Below, one piece after another: positions 48,426 through 55,544 of a DNA stretch of 64,000 nt. This DNA is from Lachnospiraceae bacterium (lineage in GTDB: Bacteria > Bacillota_A > Clostridia > Lachnospirales > Lachnospiraceae). The notes beneath the pieces are model-generated. The model was not told where the DNA came from, did not search any database, and saw only the letters and a list, made by a program, of their open reading frames with translations. A program made the translations under genes and the position numbers. The stretch spans positions 52,318 to 116,317 of the forward strand of contig QXWX01000010.1 of assembly GCA_009911175.1 (NCBI GenBank), in the 5' to 3' direction. The stretch's first letter is position 1; every line of letters begins with the position of its first letter.

Positions 48426-49427
48426 CTAATCCGGCCGGCCCTGCTTTCGTTTCTCCAGGTAGCCCAGAAGAAGCTGATACACCTCTTCCAGATCCCCGTT
48501 ATCCACTTCCCCGAGAAGGGCATACACCGTCTTGCGGTTGATATAAGGGTTGACATGGATCATGATATGCTTGATCTGAGGAAATGCCTTCTCAATCTCG
48601 TCATGGACATCCTCCGCGATCTCATGGGATTCATTCAGCGACAGATGGCCGTCCGCCGCGATCTCCAGATCCACATAGATTTTATTTCCAAATTCCCTTG
48701 TCTGCAGGGAATCCACCCGCATCACGCCGCGCTGCCGCTTTGCCAGGGCGCGGATCTTCTCCACGGTCTCCTCGTCGCAGGCTTTATCCACCATCTTATC
48801 CACCGCGTCCTTGAAGATCTCATAGGCCGCCTGGAAAATGAACAGGCAGATGATCACGCTTGCCAGAGGATCCATCACCGGAAATCCCAGCCTGGCCCCG
48901 ATGATGCCCGCCAGGGCGCCGATGGAAGACAGGGAATCCGAACGGTGATGCCAGGCATCCGCCATCAGCGCCCCGGAATTGATTTTTTTCGCATTTGCCC
49001 GGGTGTACCAGAACATCCACTCCTTCACCACAATAGACAGGACTGCCGCCCCCATGGCAAGGATTCCCGGAACCGCAAGGTTCTCAAAGGAACCGCCCGC
49101 GATCTTGCGCAGGCCGGAAAAGCCGATCCCCGCCCCCGTGAGGGCCAGCACCGCGGACAAAAGGATGGCTGCCACGCACTCCATACGCTCATGCCCGTAG
49201 GGATGCTCCTTATCCGCCTTTTTTCCGGCCATCTTGATTCCGATGATGACCACAAAGGTACTGAACACATCGGACGCGGAATGAACCGCGTCGGAGACCA
49301 TGGCCTCCGATGAAGCCAGGATTCCCGCAGCCAGCTTCGCCAGGGACAGAAGCGTATTCACAAGGATGCTGGTTTTTGACACCCGCATCGCAACCTGTTC
49401 CATTGACATCGTTTCATGTTGATTCAT
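48426..49427 (-). CDS. Cation diffusion facilitator (CDF) family metal exporter
   Basis: 333-residue CDF transporter with six membrane helices (about 18-210) and a C-terminal cytoplasmic domain with a ferredoxin-like fold (about 215-300). The metal site motifs are SDAVHSASDVFST (D, H, D in helix 2) and DAWHHRSDSLSS (D, H, D in helix 5), the His-Asp set of zinc-type exporters; related FieF proteins also move iron and manganese. ATG follows AAAGGAGCATGAT. It precedes marR by 21 bases, likely the first gene of the run, with a family A repeat fragment upstream. Confidence 0.92.
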   Translation of the reverse strand: MNQHETMSMEQVAMRVSKTSILVNTLLSLAKLAAGILASSEAMVSDAVHSASDVFSTFVVIIGIKMAGKKADKEHPYGHERMECVAAILLSAVLALTGAGIGFSGLRKIAGGSFENLAVPGILAMGAAVLSIVVKEWMFWYTRANAKKINSGALMADAWHHRSDSLSSIGALAGIIGARLGFPVMDPLASVIICLFIFQAAYEIFKDAVDKMVDKACDEETVEKIRALAKRQRGVMRVDSLQTREFGNKIYVDLEIAADGHLSLNESHEIAEDVHDEIEKAFPQIKHIMIHVNPYINRKTVYALLGEVDNGDLEEVYQLLLGYLEKRKQGRPD

Positions 49428-49498
49428 ATCATGCTCCTTTTTTGATGATAGTAAAGTATATGCCTGAGTATGCCCGAAAATCAGTTCTGCAGCCTGTA

Positions 49499-49547
49499 TT
49501 ACTGTTCACGGTGCCTTGCACCCTGCTGCAAGGCATCCGGCCAGTAA
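49499..49547. repeat. Palindromic element family A, copy 3 (partial, inverted)
   Basis: TTACTG (49499-49504) pairs with CAGTAA (49542-49547), enclosing a perfect 9-bp stem TGCCTTGCA/TGCAAGGCA (49512-49520 with 49527-49535). The stretch matches the reverse complement of the right arm of copy 2 (24595-24650): shared words are TTACTGTTCAC, TGCACCCTGCTGCA and TCCGGCCA. Only one arm of the full element is present in this 209-base spacer. Confidence 0.75.
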
Positions 49548-49636
49548 AATAGCGGTTGCGTGCATCCAGTCCGCTTTTTTCTGACATTCCCTCCGGCCGT
49601 TCCCCGGGCAGACACATTCCTGTCATCCGGCAGGCG

Positions 49637-50416
49637 CTATCCGTTCTTCACCTGCTTCCCACGTTTGATCTGAAGCTGCAGGTTCACGCCGAAGGGATTG
49701 ACCACCACGCCCGATGTCTCCGGCGCAAGGAGTCCCTGAATCTGATCCGCCGGAAGCACCGCGGACTTGATCTCCTTCTCCTGCTGCATGCTCAAAAACT
49801 TTTTATACTCCTGAATATCCGTAAAAACAGGCTGGAAGACCTGTCCGTTTTTTTGTTTCATCACCAGCGTTCCGGCGTTTTCTTTGACCGGGATGATGTA
49901 TTTCCCGCGCTGATAATGTACCATCATTTCCTCATGGAGCTCTTTTAATTCCTCTGTCAGCTCCACTTTCTGCGCTTTCCGCACCGACTGCATAAAATAA
50001 AGGGCCGTCAAATGGAGCTGGGGATTCTCAATCAGGACCTTCCCCTCCTCTTCCGGCTCCTTCCTGCGGATGATCTCATGGAGCTGGATGGAGATCTCCA
50101 CCGGCGTATCCCGATTCACAAGGATGCAGTTGACCCCCAGAGGCATCAGGCTGACATAGAATGCCAGCAGATCCTTTTTCTCAATCTTCACCGCCTGCAC
50201 AGGCTCCTTTTTCTCCAGCAGCTTTTTCACCGCCGCCTTTGCCGCTTCTTCCTCAAAATAAAGAAGGATCTCATCATCGTAAGTGGTCTCGTCGCAGACC
50301 ACATAAGGCATTCTGGTGCAAAGGGACAGGATCATGTAGACCGCCTCTGCCTTCCGGAGCATCTCGGCGGCTGCCCGCTTCACCGCAATATCATTACTAT
50401 TATTCTCACTGCTCAT
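49637..50416 (-). CDS. SseB-like protein
   Basis: 259-residue cytoplasmic protein. The middle (about 45-110: PYVVCDETTYDDEILLYFEEEAAKAAVKKLLEKKEPVQAVKIEKKDLLAFYVSLMPLGVNCILVN) matches the SseB N-terminal domain type and the later IIPVKENAGTLVMKQKNGQVFQPVFTDIQEYKKFL block is the second typical segment (proteins that copy an enhanced-serine-sensitivity fold). ATG at 50416 follows GAGGGTGAAATCC; the longer frame to 50431 is rejected. No signal peptide or membrane helix. Function in Firmicutes is not established. Stands 33 bases after the EamA gene on the same strand. Confidence 0.8.
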   Translation of the reverse strand: MSSENNSNDIAVKRAAAEMLRKAEAVYMILSLCTRMPYVVCDETTYDDEILLYFEEEAAKAAVKKLLEKKEPVQAVKIEKKDLLAFYVSLMPLGVNCILVNRDTPVEISIQLHEIIRRKEPEEEGKVLIENPQLHLTALYFMQSVRKAQKVELTEELKELHEEMMVHYQRGKYIIPVKENAGTLVMKQKNGQVFQPVFTDIQEYKKFLSMQQEKEIKSAVLPADQIQGLLAPETSGVVVNPFGVNLQLQIKRGKQVKNG

Positions 50417-50449
50417 GGATTTCACCCTCACTCTTTGACTGATTTCGTT

Positions 50450-51316
50450 TCACAAGGTCCGTTTCCGGTTATATAAAAACATGGCAACGGCCATGGAACA
50501 AATGATCCCGTACCCAATCCAGCTCAGCGCGTCCGGTATCTGCCCGAACACGAAAAAACCCAGGACAGCCGAAAAAAGGATCTGGGAATAATCATATACG
50601 GATATTTCTTTTGCAGGGGCGTGGAAATACGCCGCGGTAATACTGAACTGCCCGCCCGCCGCCGAAAGCCCCGCCAGCAGAAGACTCAAAAGCTGACCTC
50701 TTGACATAGGCTGAAAATACAGCAGGAGGTAAGGCAGCGTCACCGCGCAGGAAAAAGCGGAAAATACAAATACGACAAAAGGCCCTTTTTCCCCCTTCGT
50801 CCCCAGCACCCGGACATAGGTATATGCGATTCCGGCCCCCAGGCCGCCCAGCAGCCCGATCAGGGCCGCAGGGGAATGGAACACAGCTTCCGTCGGTTTG
50901 ATGATCAGAAGGCTCCCCGCAAAGGCGCATCCCACGATCAGCGCCTGGGGAAGCCGGATCTTCTCTTTCAGGATCAGGTAGCTGAACACGATCGCGAAAA
51001 ACGGCGACATCTTATTCAGCATGGATGCGTCCGCCAGCACCAGATGGTCCACCGCATAAAAGTTGCAGAGGATTCCCAATGTTCCCGCCGCAGAGCGCAG
51101 AAGCAGATACCGGATATTCTCCCGCTTTCCCGAAAACCATGCGCCCTCCCGTTTTAAGATCGCAGCGGCAAAGGCAAGGGATACCAGGTTGCGGAAAAAG
51201 CTTTTCTGCACCGACGGCAGGTCTCCGGACAGTCGCACAAACATATTCATCAGCGAAAAGAACAGTGCGGAAAGCAGGATGTAAATGACTGCAATAGCTT
51301 TCTTCTTTTCTTTCAC
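50450..51316 (-). CDS. EamA/DMT family transporter
   Basis: 288-residue membrane protein with ten hydrophobic segments in two EamA repeats (LLSALFFSLMNMFVRLSGDLPSVQKSFFRNLVSLAFA at the start, ALIGLLGGLGAGIAYTYVRVLG opening the second), the drug/metabolite transporter topology. The GTG start at 51316 is supported by GTGA overlap with the stop of the HAD gene upstream and by GGAGGAGAG at a 10-base distance; the TTG at 51337 is the end of this Shine-Dalgarno area. Substrate unknown; many relatives export amino acids or metabolites. Confidence 0.88.
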   Translation of the reverse strand: MKEKKKAIAVIYILLSALFFSLMNMFVRLSGDLPSVQKSFFRNLVSLAFAAAILKREGAWFSGKRENIRYLLLRSAAGTLGILCNFYAVDHLVLADASMLNKMSPFFAIVFSYLILKEKIRLPQALIVGCAFAGSLLIIKPTEAVFHSPAALIGLLGGLGAGIAYTYVRVLGTKGEKGPFVVFVFSAFSCAVTLPYLLLYFQPMSRGQLLSLLLAGLSAAGGQFSITAAYFHAPAKEISVYDYSQILFSAVLGFFVFGQIPDALSWIGYGIICSMAVAMFLYNRKRTL

Positions 51317-51975
51317 AATTTTGACACTCTCCTCCAAAACAGATCAAAGTCCGCATATTCGGACAGATAGATGTCCGCCGTATTCCAGATCTTGCCAAGT
51401 TTCCCGTCGTTGGCCTCGTCGTATACGGCCACCGTCCGGAAGCCGTATTTTTTTGCGGTCAGGACGGCGTGGTAAGCATCCTCAAAGACAAGGGTCTCCC
51501 ATGGCTCCGTATCCAGCTGCAGGGACGCGGCCAGATAGATGTCCGGCCGGTTCTTGTCGGTTCCCATCTCCGTGCAGGTCAGCATCCCGTCGAAAAAGTT
51601 CATCACGCCCAGCCGTTTCAGCGCGGCCTCTACATTTCCCCGGTCGCTGGAGGTCACGATGACCATCGGAATCCGATATTCCCTCAGACCCTCCAGAAAA
51701 TCCCGGACTCCCGGCTTTAAGGGAACCTTCTGGGCATAAAAATCCCGAACCTGCTGGTTGATGCCGTCCAGAACCTTGTTCCGCGTCTTCCCCAGATGAT
51801 AGTGCTGGATCAGATAATCCGCCCCCTGCGGCAGGCTCATGGCAGACAGTTCCTCGCCCAGCCCCGGCTCCGCCTCGACCCCGACGGATTTCAGGTAAAG
51901 CTCGCCTAAATTTTCCCAGACTGGCATGGAATTCAGCAGTGTACCGTCTACGTCAAATATCGCACCTTTAATCAT
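51313..51975 (-). CDS. HAD family phosphatase (beta-phosphoglucomutase-like)
   Basis: 220-residue haloacid dehalogenase hydrolase with motif I FDVDGTLLNS (nucleophile Asp 8, Asp 10), motif II VTSSDR (about residue 107), motif III lysine around 140 and motif IV VFEDAYHAV (about 165-173). The cap is inserted between motifs I and II (helical type), placing it near the phosphoglucomutase/phosphoglycolate phosphatase branch. Overlaps the EamA gene by four bases, so the two are co-translated. Substrate unknown. Confidence 0.9.
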   Translation of the reverse strand: MIKGAIFDVDGTLLNSMPVWENLGELYLKSVGVEAEPGLGEELSAMSLPQGADYLIQHYHLGKTRNKVLDGINQQVRDFYAQKVPLKPGVRDFLEGLREYRIPMVIVTSSDRGNVEAALKRLGVMNFFDGMLTCTEMGTDKNRPDIYLAASLQLDTEPWETLVFEDAYHAVLTAKKYGFRTVAVYDEANDGKLGKIWNTADIYLSEYADFDLFWRRVSKL

Positions 51976-52145
51976 AGCAGCTCCTTTTCCTGTCGCTTTT
52001 ATCTAAAAAATCAACGGATGGATGGCGATGGAAACAAAATCCTTGCTCATCCGCGTATTATGAATGTAATACCGCTTCCAGTTTTTGTCAACTATTTCAT
52101 TATATCATAAAACTGTCCGCAGTGAAACAAAATTATTTTTGAATA

Positions 52146-52192
52146 AACAGTATAAAACAGTTGACAACAGTTTATTACTGTTATATACTGTT
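52146..52192 (+). promoter_or_regulatory. Consensus promoter embedded in a double palindromic operator
   Basis: TTGACA (52161-52166) and TATACT (52184-52189) are spaced 17 bases. Around them AACAGTATA (52146-52154) is repeated inverted as TATACTGTT (52184-52192), and an inner AACAGT/ACTGTT pair (52166-52171 with 52177-52182) lies in the spacer. Binding by the GntR protein encoded just downstream would block this promoter, so autorepression is likely. This is inference from symmetry and position. Confidence 0.75.
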
Positions 52193-52213
52193 TATGCAGA
52201 AGGAGGGATGACA

Positions 52214-52588
52214 GTGAAATTGATCATCAACAATTCTTCCATGCAGCCCATCTACGAACAGATCGTCTCGCAGATCAAGAAGTTCATCATGAGCGGGGAT
52301 CTGCAGGAGGGGGCCATGCTCCCATCGGTGCGCACCCTCTCCAAGGAGCTGAAAGTCAGCGCGCTGACCGTAAAGAAAGCCTACGACGCGCTGGACGCGG
52401 AGGGCTTTGTCGTCACCGTACATGGGAAAGGCAGCTTTGTCACGCTGGCCAGCCAGGAGCTGATGCTGGAGGAGAAGAAAAAAGAAGTGGAGGCCGACCT
52501 GGAGATGGCGATCCGGAAAGGCCGAAGCTGCGGTATGAGCAACCAGGAGATTACAGATTTATTTCAGATTGTATTGGAGGATCAATAA
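52214..52588 (+). CDS. GntR family regulator, YtrA subfamily
   Basis: 124-residue YtrA-type repressor: MKLIINNSSMQPIYEQIVSQIKKFIMSGDLQEGAMLPSVRTLSKELKVSALTVKKAYDALDAEGFVVTVHGKGSFVT winged helix followed by a dimerisation helix. The GTG at 52214 is preferred because AAGGAGGG stands seven bases upstream; the ATG at 52208 directly abuts it. Paralogous to 26102-26461. Heads an operon with an ABC ATPase (one-base gap) and a permease; its promoter carries symmetrical AACAGT repeats. Confidence 0.9.
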   Translation: MKLIINNSSMQPIYEQIVSQIKKFIMSGDLQEGAMLPSVRTLSKELKVSALTVKKAYDALDAEGFVVTVHGKGSFVTLASQELMLEEKKKEVEADLEMAIRKGRSCGMSNQEITDLFQIVLEDQ

Positions 52589-52589
52589 G

Positions 52590-53441
52590 ATGTTAAGATT
52601 AGAACACGTAACCAAGCACTATAAAGGATTTGATCTGGAGTGTTCCATGGAGGTCCGCAAGGGCTGTGTCACCGGCCTGGTGGGGAAGAACGGGGCCGGA
52701 AAAAGCACTACGTTTAAAGCGATCCTGGGGCTGATCTCCCCGGAGGGCGGCTCCTTACAGGTCTTTGGAAAACCGGCCCAAGACCTGGATCTGCAGGATA
52801 AGGCCCGGATCGGCGTGGTCCTGTCGGATTCCGGCTTTAGCGGCTCTCTGACGGTTCAGGAGCTGATTCCCATACTCCGCGCCATGTATCCCGATTTTCA
52901 AAAGGATAACTTCCTGAAAAAATGTGAAGAGTTTTCCATTCCCACAAAGAAGAAGCTGCAGGAATTTTCCACCGGGATGAAGCAGAAGCTGCAGGTCCTG
53001 ACAGCCATTTCCCACAATGCCCGTCTGCTCGTCCTGGACGAACCCACCGCCGGACTGGACGTGATCGCAAGAGACCATCTGCTGGATCTGCTGCGGGAAT
53101 ACATGGAGCCGGGAGATCGTTCGATCCTGATCAGCTCCCACATTTCCGCGGATCTGGAAGGTTTCTGCGACGATCTGTATATGATCCATGAGGGAAAGAT
53201 CATCCTCCACGAGGACACGGATGTGCTGCTGGATAGCTACGCCCTTCTCAAGATGACAAAGGAGCAATACGACGCCCTGGACAAATCTTACGTCCTCCGG
53301 TATAAAAAGGAAACCTTCGGGTATAGTTGCCTGACGAACCAGAAGCAGTTCTATCTGGAAAACCACCCGGAGATTACGGTGGAAAAAGGCAGCATTGACG
53401 AGCTGATCGTGATGATGATCTGCGGGAAAGCCCTCGGATAA
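52590..53441 (+). CDS. ABC transporter ATP-binding protein
   Basis: 283-residue ATPase with Walker A GKNGAGKST (about 36-44), signature FSTGMKQKLQVLTAI (about 127) and Walker B RLLVLDEPTAGLD (about 145-157), switch histidine in SSHISADLEG. The C-terminal extension of about 80 residues is typical of the YtrB/BcrA-like group. ATG at 52590 sits one base after the GntR stop. Partner permease follows after 68 bases. Confidence 0.93.
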   Translation: MLRLEHVTKHYKGFDLECSMEVRKGCVTGLVGKNGAGKSTTFKAILGLISPEGGSLQVFGKPAQDLDLQDKARIGVVLSDSGFSGSLTVQELIPILRAMYPDFQKDNFLKKCEEFSIPTKKKLQEFSTGMKQKLQVLTAISHNARLLVLDEPTAGLDVIARDHLLDLLREYMEPGDRSILISSHISADLEGFCDDLYMIHEGKIILHEDTDVLLDSYALLKMTKEQYDALDKSYVLRYKKETFGYSCLTNQKQFYLENHPEITVEKGSIDELIVMMICGKALG

Positions 53442-53509
53442 AGGAACAAACCAGGAATATGGACTCTGAATCAATCAATAGAAAGAATAGAATGAAAGGA
53501 TTATAAGCT

Positions 53510-54172
53510 ATGAAAGGATTATTGATTAAAGATTTTCAATTATTAAAGAAGCAAAAGATGCTGGTTGTTTTATCCATGGTGATCTCGTTTGCGTTTTTGT
53601 TATTCGGCACCAGCGGCATTCCCTTCATCATCGGCTATATCACCATCATGTTTTCTTTGGCATCTACGTCTACGATCTCCTACGACCAGCACTCCAACGG
53701 GATGAGCTTTCTTCTGACGCTTCCGGTCAGCCGCAGGGGCTATGCAATGGAAAAATATGTCCTGATGCTCGTTACGATGGCCGGATCACTGGCGGTCTCC
53801 TCCGTGCTTCTCCTGGCCGCGGTCTGCACAAACCGTATCCCCTTTGATCCGGGACTTATGCTGCGGGCTCTGCTGTCATGCGCCCTTTGGTCGGCGTTAG
53901 TCCATGCGCTGATGATCCCCATCCAGCTCATATTTGAAGCCGAAAAAAGCCGGATTGCATTTGCCGTAATCATCGGAATAGCGTACGCAGTCTTTTTTGG
54001 TGGGATTGCGCTGGCAAGGCATTTCCATATTGATGTTCCCGGGTTATTCAGGAGTCTTGTTTCCCGAATGGACACGGCAGTCCTGACACTGCTCCTTTGT
54101 CTGGCTGCGGCCGGAATCCTGGGGATCTCCATTCTGGTCTCCCTGCATGTTATGAAGAAGAAGGAATATTAA
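53510..54172 (+). CDS. ABC-2 type transporter permease
   Basis: 220-residue membrane protein with six predicted helices (about 18-36, 38-58, 83-103, 108-130, 145-165, 185-208), beginning MKGLLIKDFQLLKKQKMLVVLSMVISFAF, a start typical of the short ABC-2 permeases that go with YtrA-type regulators. RBS AAAGGATT-like before the ATG. Third and last gene of the unit, followed by a strong hairpin. Substrate unknown. Confidence 0.87.
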   Translation: MKGLLIKDFQLLKKQKMLVVLSMVISFAFLLFGTSGIPFIIGYITIMFSLASTSTISYDQHSNGMSFLLTLPVSRRGYAMEKYVLMLVTMAGSLAVSSVLLLAAVCTNRIPFDPGLMLRALLSCALWSALVHALMIPIQLIFEAEKSRIAFAVIIGIAYAVFFGGIALARHFHIDVPGLFRSLVSRMDTAVLTLLLCLAAAGILGISILVSLHVMKKKEY

Positions 54173-54187
54173 AAATCCGATAGAAAA

Positions 54188-54231
54188 CCTGCCGCTGTTC
54201 TGTGCAGAATCGTATCTGGAACAGCGGCAGG
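54188..54231 (+). terminator. Hairpin terminator of the GntR-ABC operon
   Basis: CCTGCCGCTGTTC (54188-54200) pairs perfectly with GAACAGCGGCAGG (54219-54231) 15 bases after the permease stop. The following sequence is AAGAAAGGTCTTTC, so the U-run is poor. Confidence 0.75.
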
Positions 54232-54317
54232 AAGAAAGGTCTTTCTCCCGAAAATAAACCTCTAAACTTTTCTAAACCCGCAGATAATCCATAAATAATC
54301 CCTCTGAAAAAAACAAG

Positions 54318-54346
54318 TTGAATTATCAAAGGAGTTGTAGTATAAT
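54318..54346 (+). promoter_or_regulatory. Promoter of carAB
   Basis: TTGAAT (54318-54323) and TATAAT (54341-54346), 17 bases apart. The leader of about 115 bases has G+C-rich inverted repeats near 54395-54420 but no PyrR-binding-loop sequence that I recognise. Confidence 0.7.
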
Positions 54347-54467
54347 CTTTACAATTTGGGAATGCGGACACCGATCGTTCCCGGATACCGCTGCCCTCTC
54401 CCGCCGGGAGCCGCCGGCAGTTGATTGCTACTACAAGACGAATACACACGAAGGGAAAGGTGAATGG

Positions 54468-55544
54468 ATGAAAGCGTTTCTCATTTTAGAAGACGGAACT
54501 GTGTTTACAGGTACAAGCATCGGTTCCACAAGAGACATGATCAGCGAAATCGTATTCAATACGTCTATGACAGGATATTTAGAGGTGCTGACAGACCCTT
54601 CTTACGCGGGACAGGCCGTTGTGATGACCTATCCTTTAATCGGCAATTACGGAATCACACCGGATATGGAATCCCGGAAGGCATGGCCGGACGGCTATAT
54701 TGTGCGGGAGCTGTCCCGCAGGCCCAGCAATTTCCGCTGTGAAGGCACCATTCAGGATTTTCTGGCGCGGCAGGATATCCCGGGGATCGCAGGCATCGAC
54801 ACCCGCGCGCTGACCAGGATTCTGCGGGAAAAGGGAACCATGAACGGTATGATCACCACCAATCTGAATTACAACCGTGAGGAGATTCTTCCTCTGTTAA
54901 AGTCATACCATATCGGGGACGTTGTTTCCAGGGCGACCTGCCGCAAAAAACAGGTTCTTCCGGGGGACGGCAAAAAGGTAGCACTTCTTGATCTAGGGGC
55001 AAAACAGAACATTGCCAGATCTTTACACGAACGCGGCTGCGAGGTGACCATCTATCCGGCGCACACCGCCGCGGAGGAAATCATTTCCGCTAATCCGGAC
55101 GGTATCATGCTTTCCAACGGGCCTGGAGACCCGGCGGACTGTGTTTCTATTATCGAAGAAATCAAAAAAATATATCAGTCGAATATTCCTGTATTTGCGA
55201 TCTGCCTCGGCCACCAGCTCATGGCCCTTGCCGCAGGCGCTAAGACCCACAAGCTCAAATACGGGCACCGGGGCGGAAACCACCCGGTCAAGGATCTGAG
55301 AACCGGACGGGTCTACATTTCCTCCCAGAACCACGGCTATGTGGTGGATACCGACCAGATGGATTCGTCCGTTGCCGTTCCTGCCTTTGTCAATGTCAAC
55401 GACGGCACCAATGAAGGGCTGGAATATGTGGGCAAACCGATTTTTACGGTCCAGTTCCATCCGGAGGCGTGTCCGGGGCCCCAGGATTCAGGATACCTGT
55501 TTGACAGATTTTTGGAAATGATGGAGGGATCAAACAATGCCTAG
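54468..55544 (+). CDS. carA: Carbamoyl-phosphate synthase, small (glutaminase) subunit
   Basis: 358-residue subunit that hydrolyses glutamine and channels ammonia to CarB. N-terminal CPSase domain (MKAFLILEDGTVFTGTSIGS) and a class I glutaminase with the nucleophile in FAICLGHQLMALAAG (cysteine about 245) and the catalytic His/Glu in VQFHPEACPGPQD (about 325-330). ATG at 54468 is preceded by AAAGG; the longer open frame contains the promoter. It overlaps carB by eight bases. Feeds both pyrimidine and arginine synthesis; no pyr or arg gene is adjacent. Confidence 0.97.
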   Translation: MKAFLILEDGTVFTGTSIGSTRDMISEIVFNTSMTGYLEVLTDPSYAGQAVVMTYPLIGNYGITPDMESRKAWPDGYIVRELSRRPSNFRCEGTIQDFLARQDIPGIAGIDTRALTRILREKGTMNGMITTNLNYNREEILPLLKSYHIGDVVSRATCRKKQVLPGDGKKVALLDLGAKQNIARSLHERGCEVTIYPAHTAAEEIISANPDGIMLSNGPGDPADCVSIIEEIKKIYQSNIPVFAICLGHQLMALAAGAKTHKLKYGHRGGNHPVKDLRTGRVYISSQNHGYVVDTDQMDSSVAVPAFVNVNDGTNEGLEYVGKPIFTVQFHPEACPGPQDSGYLFDRFLEMMEGSNNA

